Shown: one piece after another, positions 5,361 through 10,503 of the stretch
Layout: each line of letters opens with the position of its first letter
Position numbering within the stretch: the stretch's first letter is position 1
Assembly: GCA_910587895.1 (NCBI GenBank)
Contig: CAJUOE010000155.1
Coordinates: 1 to 10,503 of the forward strand
DNA from: an uncultured Lachnospiraceae bacterium
GTDB lineage: Bacteria; Bacillota; Clostridia; Lachnospirales; Lachnospiraceae
Direction: 5' to 3'
Length of the DNA stretch: 10,503 nucleotides
Position numbers and translations under genes: made by a program
The notes under the pieces: generated by a model
Told to the model about the DNA's origin: nothing
Databases searched by the model: none
Seen by the model: the letters and a program-made list of their open reading frames with translations, nothing else

Positions 5361-5370
5361 AAGCTCCTTT
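5361..5370 (-). promoter_or_regulatory. Ribosome binding site fixing the AraC regulator start
   Basis: On the minus strand AAAGGAGCTT precedes AAAATG. The spacing is right for the ATG at 5355-5357 and rules out the longer frame that would run through the divergent promoter. Confidence 0.75.
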
Positions 5371-5375
5371 TTTAA

Positions 5376-5436
5376 TTTATACCAAAATGCGTCATCATAT
5401 AACAGTATAGCATAAAAAATCGCATATTGGTATAAA
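5376..5436. promoter_or_regulatory. 16-bp inverted repeat, probable operator between regulator and operon
   Basis: TTTATACCAAAATGCG (5376-5391) is repeated in inverted orientation at 5421-5436 (reverse complement TTTATACCAATATGCG). They match at 15 of 16 positions, with 29 bp between the arms and 45 bp between centres. It lies alone in the divergent intergenic region, right where an AraC-type regulator should bind. The left arm falls near the predicted transcription start of the regulator gene. The right arm overlaps that gene's -35 position and lies about 20-35 bp upstream of the predicted -35 box of the rightward operon. The inverted arrangement with wide spacing allows either dimer binding to each arm or looping. 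Confidence 0.7.
5404..5412 (-). promoter_or_regulatory. Predicted extended -10 promoter of the AraC regulator gene
   Basis: The minus strand reads TGCTATACT, an extended -10 (TG-n-TATACT, 5 of 6 matches to TATAAT). The -35 position 17 bp upstream (5427-5432) is TACCAA, which is poor and forms part of the inverted-repeat arm. This would leave a 5' leader of about 40 nt. Prediction by eye only. Confidence 0.45.
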
Positions 5437-5454
5437 AAACGAAAAATGCCGATA

Positions 5455-5483
5455 TTTAAAGTCGCAGACGGGTATGTTACGAT
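5455..5483 (+). promoter_or_regulatory. Predicted promoter of the transporter/alpha-galactosidase operon
   Basis: TTTAAA (5455-5460), a 17-bp spacer and TACGAT (5478-5483) preceded by TG at the extended -10 position form a weak sigma-A-like promoter, as expected for an activator-dependent operon. The leader to the ATG at 5533 would be about 43 nt. An alternative -10, GATATT at 5451-5456 with TTGGTA at 5427-5432, would place the -35 inside the inverted repeat. I cannot choose firmly between them. Confidence 0.35.
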
Positions 5484-5532
5484 AAAAACATCAGATCTGG
5501 AAAATAAAATATAACGGAAAGGAGCACAAAAT

Positions 5533-6831
5533 ATGTTAAAAAGCAAGATGACGAAAAGAATGGCTGCCGCCGCGGGAACGGTCATTGCCCTGGCAGGTCT
5601 CACAGGCTGCGGGCAGACATCAACAAGCGGGAAGGTGGAAGTCGAACTGGTCTCTTACAAACCGGAGGCGGTAAAGGCTTTTGAGGAAATCGCGGAACGT
5701 TTTAATGCGGAACATGATGACATCCATCTGACGATTGAGTCCCCCAATGAGGCCATGACGATCTTGAAGACAAGGTTTATCAGGGAGGATTATCCTGATA
5801 TTGTAGGAATTGGCGGAGACATTAATTATTCAAATTTCCTTGATGCGGATCTGTTTATGGACATTTCCGATTTTGAAGGACTGGAAGTGGTGAAACAATC
5901 TTATCTGGATATGGATAAAGAACTGGAGTTTATTCCGCAGGACGGTGTATATGCGCTTCCGTACGCGGCCAATGCGGCAGGTATCCTGTACAATAAGGAT
6001 ATGTTTGAGGAGCATGGATGGGAGATTCCGCAGACATGGGGGGAATTTTGTATATTATGCGAAGAGATCAGGGACAGCGGAATCCAGCCGCTATATCTGG
6101 GCTATAAGGATACATGGACGTGTCTGGCGCCGTGGAACGCACTGGCGGTGGGACTGACAGACTCGGATACGTGCAGTCAGGTTAATATGGGAAACACAAC
6201 TTTTACGGAATCCTACAGGGAAGTCGCGGAAAAAATGCAGGAGCTGCTCGCATATGCGGAGGCCAATCCATATGCATATGGCTATAATGATGCCTGTACC
6301 GCTTTCGCAAGGGGGCAGTCCGCGATGTATCCGATAGGCAGTTATGCAATACCACAGATTCGTTCCGTGAATCCGGAGATGAACATCGATTCGTTTCCGT
6401 TTCCGGCAAATGAGGCGGAGGAGGACAATGTGCTGAATTCCGGCATTGACCTGCAGTTTTGTGTCATGAAAGACTGTGAAAACAAAGAGGCGGTTTATGA
6501 AGTGCTGCGTTTTCTGTATGAAGATGAAACAGTCCAGATTTATCTCGACGATCAGGGCGGAATTGCCTGCAAGAAAGGGGACTTCGCAATTCCCCAGGAA
6601 CTGGCGGGCATGGCAGGCTATATTGAGGGAGAAAGGATGGCAGATTATCAGGATCACCATTATCCGAGTGAAATGAGCGTTGACGCCATGATACAGACAT
6701 TTTTGCTGGATTCGGATGAGAATGCGCTTGATACGTTCCTGGAGCGCTTTGACAATGACTGGAAGCGTTACAACAGGGACCTGATTCGGAAAGTGCAGCA
6801 GTATCAGATGGAAAAGGGGGATGTTCAATGA
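5533..6831 (+). CDS. Sugar ABC transporter solute-binding lipoprotein (family 1), 432 aa
   Basis: This is the extracellular receptor of a carbohydrate ABC importer (MsmE/RafE-like role). GGAAAGGAG lies 8 nt before the ATG. Residues 1-25 are a lipoprotein signal: basic KSKMTKR, a hydrophobic stretch and the lipobox LTGC, so Cys26 would be lipidated and anchor the protein outside the membrane. The mature part shows the family-1 binding-protein pattern: a first lobe with AFEEIAERFNAEHDDI and YPDIVGIGGD, then GVYALPYAANAAGILYNKDM and GWEIPQTWGEF, and later FARGQSAMYPIGSYAIPQI. The last is typical of the hinge and second lobe. Length is normal. Its stop overlaps the first permease start by 4 bp (ATGA), so the genes are co-translated. 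Specificity for alpha-galactosides is inferred from the alpha-galactosidase at the end of the operon. Confidence 0.93.
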   Translation: MLKSKMTKRMAAAAGTVIALAGLTGCGQTSTSGKVEVELVSYKPEAVKAFEEIAERFNAEHDDIHLTIESPNEAMTILKTRFIREDYPDIVGIGGDINYSNFLDADLFMDISDFEGLEVVKQSYLDMDKELEFIPQDGVYALPYAANAAGILYNKDMFEEHGWEIPQTWGEFCILCEEIRDSGIQPLYLGYKDTWTCLAPWNALAVGLTDSDTCSQVNMGNTTFTESYREVAEKMQELLAYAEANPYAYGYNDACTAFARGQSAMYPIGSYAIPQIRSVNPEMNIDSFPFPANEAEEDNVLNSGIDLQFCVMKDCENKEAVYEVLRFLYEDETVQIYLDDQGGIACKKGDFAIPQELAGMAGYIEGERMADYQDHHYPSEMSVDAMIQTFLLDSDENALDTFLERFDNDWKRYNRDLIRKVQQYQMEKGDVQ

Positions 6832-7703
6832 AAAAGAAGATGACAGGCAGGGACAAAACATTTTGGGCGGTCATTATACCAGTGCTGGTTTTGTTTTTTA
6901 CATTCAATACACTGCCCATGATAAAGGGACTGATCTATAGCTTTACCAATTATAAGGGCTATGGAAGCTACGATTACATAGGATTGAGAAACTATCAGGA
7001 TCTCTTTACGGATGCAAGGGTAGGAAAGAGTTATCTTTTTACCTTCAAATACGCATTGGTGGGAACGGTGCTGGTAAATGTGCTCAGCCTGGTCATGGCG
7101 CTGGGGTTAAACGGCAGGATTCGCTTTAAGAGCGCGCTCAGGGGAATTTATTTTGTGCCGAATATCCTGGGCGGTCTGGTGATTGGCTATATTTTCAGCT
7201 TCCTGTTTACCTATATCCTTCCGGCAGTCGGAAGCGCCACCGGCATCGGATTTTTACAGAACAGTATTCTTGCCAGTGAAAAACACGCATGGATCGGCGT
7301 GCTTGTCGTCGGCGTGTGGCAGGCGGTAGCGATGAACACCATTATCTATATTTCCGGTCTCCAGACAGTGCCGCAGGATGTGTACGAAGCGAGTATGCTG
7401 GACGGTGCGGGCAAGTGGAAAGAATTCTGGAAAATAACATTTCCCCTTGTCATGCCGTTTGTGACAATTAACCTGGTACTGAGCACGAAGAATTTACTGA
7501 TGGTATTTGACCAGATCATGTCGCTGACAAAGGGCGGGCCGGCGCAGAGCACGGAATCGATCTCTTACCTCATATACAGAAACGGAATGGACGGGGGACA
7601 GTTTGGGTTCCAGAGCGCAAATGCAGTCATTTTCTTTATTGTAATTGTGGCAATTTCTGTTTTTCAGATGACCGTTATGAACAAGAAGGAGGAGCAGCTA
7701 TGA
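6828..7703 (+). CDS. Sugar ABC transporter permease, MalF/MsmF type, 291 aa
   Basis: This is one of the two membrane subunits of the sugar importer. It has about six hydrophobic segments, starting with AVIIPVLVLFFTFNTLPMI after a short basic N-terminus. The cytoplasmic EAA loop, which docks the ATPase, is EASMLDGAGKWKEFWKITFP at about residues 187-206, with the invariant Gly preserved (DGAGKW). The region near LSTKNLLMVFDQIMSLTKGG is characteristic of MalF-class subunits, which lie first in such operons. The start overlaps the binding-protein stop (ATGA 6828-6831) and its own stop overlaps the next permease start in the same way. This keeps the subunits in equal amounts. Confidence 0.93.
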   Translation: MKKKMTGRDKTFWAVIIPVLVLFFTFNTLPMIKGLIYSFTNYKGYGSYDYIGLRNYQDLFTDARVGKSYLFTFKYALVGTVLVNVLSLVMALGLNGRIRFKSALRGIYFVPNILGGLVIGYIFSFLFTYILPAVGSATGIGFLQNSILASEKHAWIGVLVVGVWQAVAMNTIIYISGLQTVPQDVYEASMLDGAGKWKEFWKITFPLVMPFVTINLVLSTKNLLMVFDQIMSLTKGGPAQSTESISYLIYRNGMDGGQFGFQSANAVIFFIVIVAISVFQMTVMNKKEEQL

Positions 7704-8542
7704 TGGAAGAAAACAAACGCACAAACTGGGGGCTGACGATTGCACTGATACTGGGAACGGTTGTCGTCTTCTTCCCGTTATATATGGCAGTCATTATTGC
7801 ATTCAAGCAGCCGAGTGAGATGACAAATGATATCGCGGGCGCATTAGCCTTTCCTTCGCGGTGGAGCCTTGACAACTTTAAACAGGCGATGGAGGTTACG
7901 GATTTCTGGCATTCACTGGGGAACAGCCTGCTGATTACGCTGGCGACGATCGGGTTGTCCCTCCTGATCCACTCGATTGCCGGTTATGTCATTGGCAGGG
8001 GGATGGCAGAGAAAAAAAGTTTCCGGCTGATCTACCTGTATATTGTCAGCGGTATGTTTGTCCCGTTTTCCATTCTGATGATGCCGCTGGTAAAGCAGAC
8101 GGCACAGATGGGACTGGGCAACCGTGCAGGAGTCATAATACTTTATCTTGTTTTTTATATGCCGATGAATGTACTGCTCTATACCGGTTATATGAAGAAC
8201 ATGCCGCTGGCTCTGGAGGAGGCTGCAAACATTGACGGGGCCAGTACATGGAAAACTTTCTGGCAGATCATATTCCCGATGATGACGCCGATGCACGCGA
8301 CAGTGGCAATCCTCACGGCGCTTGGCACATGGAATGATGTTATGACGCCCCTTGTTATCATGTCAGGAACCGGACAGAACACGCTGCCTCTGGCACAGTT
8401 AAATTTTCAGACGCAGTTCGGGACGAATTACAATCTGGCATTTGCATCTTATATTCTGGCGCTGATACCGATTCTTTTGTTTTACATTATATGCCAGAAA
8501 CAAATATTAAACGGCGTGGCGAACGGCGCGGTGAAAGGATAG
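7700..8542 (+). CDS. Sugar ABC transporter permease, MalG/MsmG type, 280 aa
   Basis: This is the second membrane subunit of the importer. AGGAGGAG (7687-7694) precedes two adjacent ATGs (7700 and 7703); either could be used, and the first overlaps the upstream stop by 4 bp. The first membrane segment is LTIALILGTVVVFFPLYMAV. The periplasmic-side motif AFKQPSEM and the EAA loop EEAANIDGASTWKTFWQIIF (about residues 173-192) followed by PMMTP are typical of the MalG class, as is the C-terminal NGVANGAVKG. The length is normal. It pairs with the MalF-type protein. The nucleotide-binding subunit is not encoded nearby. Confidence 0.93.
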   Translation: MMEENKRTNWGLTIALILGTVVVFFPLYMAVIIAFKQPSEMTNDIAGALAFPSRWSLDNFKQAMEVTDFWHSLGNSLLITLATIGLSLLIHSIAGYVIGRGMAEKKSFRLIYLYIVSGMFVPFSILMMPLVKQTAQMGLGNRAGVIILYLVFYMPMNVLLYTGYMKNMPLALEEAANIDGASTWKTFWQIIFPMMTPMHATVAILTALGTWNDVMTPLVIMSGTGQNTLPLAQLNFQTQFGTNYNLAFASYILALIPILLFYIICQKQILNGVANGAVKG

Positions 8543-8549
8543 GAACAAT

Positions 8550-10503
8550 ATGGCCATTATTTATCATCCAAACAGGAAAATTTTCAGCCTGCATACCAGG
8601 AATACTACTTATCAGATGATGGCGGACCAATACGGATATCTGCTGCATTTATACTATGGGGCGACAAATCACGGCCTGATGGATTATGCCCTGTCATATG
8701 CGGACAGGGGTTTTTCGGGGAATCCCTGTGTTGCGGGGAATGACAGAACCTATTCGCTGGATATGCTGCCGCAGGAATATCCGACGCTTGGGACAGGTGA
8801 TTACAGGAACTATGCGCTTAATATCGAGAACCATGACGGTTCGCAATGCTGTGACCTGAAATTTTCCCGCTATGAGATACGAAAAGGGAAATATGCATTA
8901 AAAGGACTCCCGGCGGTATTCGCCGGGAAGGATGAATCGGATACGCTGGAAATCGTTTTGGAGGATTCTGTAAGCGGGATTGAGGTAAGTCTTTTATATG
9001 GTGTCCTGGAAGAAGAGGATATCATTACAAGAAGCGCAGTGATCCGAAATTGCGGTGACAACAGTGTGGTTGTAAAAAAAGCGGCGGGTGCGTGTCTGGA
9101 TTTTCTCACAGGAGAATTTGATATTGTCAAGTTTTACGGAAGGCATACGATGGAGCGGAATGTCGAACGCGTGAGCGCAGGACATGGAACCATATCTTTT
9201 GGCAGCCGGAGGGGCGCTTCCAGCCACCAGTATAATCCTGCCGTTATTCTGGCAGACCAGAATACGACAGAGGACTTTGGAAACTGTTATGGAATGCTGT
9301 TTGTATATAGCGGAAATTTTCTGTGTGAGGTGGAAAAAGACCAGATGAACCAGACGCGTCTGCTGATGGGACTCAATGATGAGTTGTTTTCATATCCGTT
9401 GGAGGCCGGGAAGGAACTGACCGTACCGGAAGTGATTCTTTCCTATTCCAAACATGGTTTCACGGAATTGTCACACAGGTATCATTCGTGCATTCGCGAC
9501 CATATATGCAGGGGAAAATATGTGAATGTTGCCAGACCGATCTTGATCAACAGCTGGGAAACAGCATATTTTGATTTTGACGGCGACAGGATCGTCTCCC
9601 TCGCAGAAGAGGCGGCAGACCTTGGCATTGATATGGTTGTCATGGATGATGGATGGTTTGGAAAGCGCAATGATGATAATTCCTCGCTGGGGGACTGGTA
9701 CGTGAATGAGGAAAAACTTGGCTGTACCCTGGCGGAACTGATTCAAAGAATCAATGCAATGGGCGTCCGGTTCGGCATCTGGCTGGAACCGGAGATGGTC
9801 AGTGAAGACAGTGACCTGTACAGGAACCATCCAGACTGGGTTCTGAAAATAGAAAACAGGAAGCCGGTCAGGGCGCGCAACCAGCTCCTTCTCGACTTTT
9901 CCAGACAGGAAGTGCGGGACTATATTTTTCAACAGGTCTGTTCCATTCTTGACCAGGGAAATATAGAATATGTAAAATGGGATATGAACCGCAGTATGTC
10001 GGATGTATATGCGGGAAATGTCACGTACGACTACATGCTTGGTGTGTATGATTTCCTCGAGAGACTGACACTGAGGTATCCAGAGTTATTGCTGGAGGGA
10101 TGCAGCGGAGGCGGAGGAAGATTTGATGCGGGAATGTTGTATTATACGCCGCAGATCTGGTGTAGTGACAACACAGATGCGATTGACAGAACCAGGATTC
10201 AGTACGGGACTTCTTTCTTTTATCCTGTCTGTGTTGCCGGTTCCCATGTGTCCGCCGTCCCGAACCATCAGACTGGAAGGACTACAAGCCTGAATACCAG
10301 GGGAATCGTCGCAATGGCGGGAACTTTTGGATATGAACTGAATCCGGCGCTTTTGAGCGATGAGGAAAAATCGGTTATCAGGGAACAGGTCAAAACGTAC
10401 AGGAAGCATGAAATGCTGATATGCAGGGGAGACTATTACCGGCTTTCCAGTCCTTTTGCAGACAGGTGTGCCGCGTGGATGTTTGTATCCAAAGACAAAT
10501 CGC
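8550..10503 (+). CDS. aga: Alpha-galactosidase, glycoside hydrolase family 36 (3' end beyond window)
   Basis: This enzyme hydrolyses terminal alpha-1,6-galactosyl residues of melibiose, raffinose and related sugars. AGGAAC lies just before the ATG at 8550, 7 nt after the permease stop. The frame is open to the window end (651 codons; the family is usually about 720-740 residues, so only the C-terminal beta domain is cut). There is no signal peptide, so the enzyme is cytoplasmic and acts on imported sugar. An N-terminal beta-sandwich precedes the catalytic barrel, which contains MDDGWFGKRNDDNSSLGDW (from Met365) and IWLEPEMVS. The probable nucleophile is Asp478 in YVKWDMNRSMSD. The CSGGGGRFD motif begins at Cys518, and the probable acid/base is Asp540 in WCSDNTDA. 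These are the hallmark motifs of GH36 bacterial enzymes. The symbol follows usage in msm/raf loci. Confidence 0.95.
   Translation, partial: MAIIYHPNRKIFSLHTRNTTYQMMADQYGYLLHLYYGATNHGLMDYALSYADRGFSGNPCVAGNDRTYSLDMLPQEYPTLGTGDYRNYALNIENHDGSQCCDLKFSRYEIRKGKYALKGLPAVFAGKDESDTLEIVLEDSVSGIEVSLLYGVLEEEDIITRSAVIRNCGDNSVVVKKAAGACLDFLTGEFDIVKFYGRHTMERNVERVSAGHGTISFGSRRGASSHQYNPAVILADQNTTEDFGNCYGMLFVYSGNFLCEVEKDQMNQTRLLMGLNDELFSYPLEAGKELTVPEVILSYSKHGFTELSHRYHSCIRDHICRGKYVNVARPILINSWETAYFDFDGDRIVSLAEEAADLGIDMVVMDDGWFGKRNDDNSSLGDWYVNEEKLGCTLAELIQRINAMGVRFGIWLEPEMVSEDSDLYRNHPDWVLKIENRKPVRARNQLLLDFSRQEVRDYIFQQVCSILDQGNIEYVKWDMNRSMSDVYAGNVTYDYMLGVYDFLERLTLRYPELLLEGCSGGGGRFDAGMLYYTPQIWCSDNTDAIDRTRIQYGTSFFYPVCVAGSHVSAVPNHQTGRTTSLNTRGIVAMAGTFGYELNPALLSDEEKSVIREQVKTYRKHEMLICRGDYYRLSSPFADRCAAWMFVSKDKS

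Noticed and set aside
5358..5603. N-terminal extension of the AraC-type regulator to 5603
   Set aside because: The extra residues would cover the promoter region and the start of the divergent binding-protein gene; a strong ribosome binding site marks the start at 5355-5357.
6091..6861. 256-codon minus-strand ORF opposite the binding-protein gene
   Set aside because: It lies fully antisense to a well-supported lipoprotein gene, has no ribosome binding site and reads as low-quality protein rich in Cys, Ile and His.
9471..9932. Minus-strand ORF opposite the alpha-galactosidase
   Set aside because: It is antisense to the conserved catalytic barrel of GH36 and has no independent support.
1..10503. 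CRISPR array, tRNA, rRNA, integrase or transposase
   Set aside because: No regularly spaced repeats, no tRNA-like cloverleaf and no recombinase or transposase motif was seen on either strand.

Overview
The window looks like a chromosomal segment of a low-to-mid GC Firmicute, most likely a gut Clostridia/Lachnospiraceae-type bacterium. That is inferred from AGGAGG-type ribosome binding sites, the LytTR/GHKL regulator style, the ferredoxin-tailed aldo/keto reductase, the FAD-dependent enoate-reductase tail and the sugar ABC/alpha-galactosidase locus. No taxonomic marker gene is present.

The window has two very different halves. Positions 1-4468 are a graveyard or mosaic of gene pieces. They include the C-terminal [4Fe-4S] tail of an aldo/keto reductase (100-369) followed by a strong hairpin terminator. 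Next come two separate LytTR DNA-binding-domain scraps (419-523 and 622-819). A fragment resembling the membrane start of an AgrC/GHKL-type kinase is fused in frame to an uncharacterised domain (816-1244), and this runs, past a single in-frame TGA, into a DUF2262-like fragment (to 1715). After these are three uncharacterised small genes (1724-2098, 2166-2660, 2804-3853), two of which encode proteins with two membrane segments and a large soluble tail. Last is an in-frame chimera of an aldo/keto reductase N-terminus with the C-terminus of an enoate-reductase/2,4-dienoyl-CoA-reductase-type flavoprotein (4055-4468). A 35-nt sequence, identical except for its central base, lies at the breakpoints of both aldo/keto reductase remnants (100-134 and 4211-4245). 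The stretch from about 400 to 4050 is visibly more A+T-rich than the rest.

Positions 4515-10503 are an intact, ordinary carbohydrate-use locus. An AraC-family regulator is transcribed leftwards. From a shared 175-bp intergenic region, which carries a 16-bp inverted repeat (15 of 16 matching), a rightward operon runs: extracellular solute-binding lipoprotein, two binding-protein-dependent sugar permeases and a family GH36 alpha-galactosidase (cut by the window end). The three transport genes overlap by 4 bp each. The likely scheme is uptake of alpha-galactosides (raffinose family, melibiose or similar) followed by cytoplasmic release of galactose. No ATPase gene is present, so the transporter probably uses a shared MsmK/MsiK-type ATPase encoded elsewhere. 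The layout parallels the msm/raf loci of streptococci.

I did not find a clearly new defence or mobile system. The most unusual material is the mosaic half, especially the 35-nt repeat at the breakpoints and the two in-frame chimeric ORFs.
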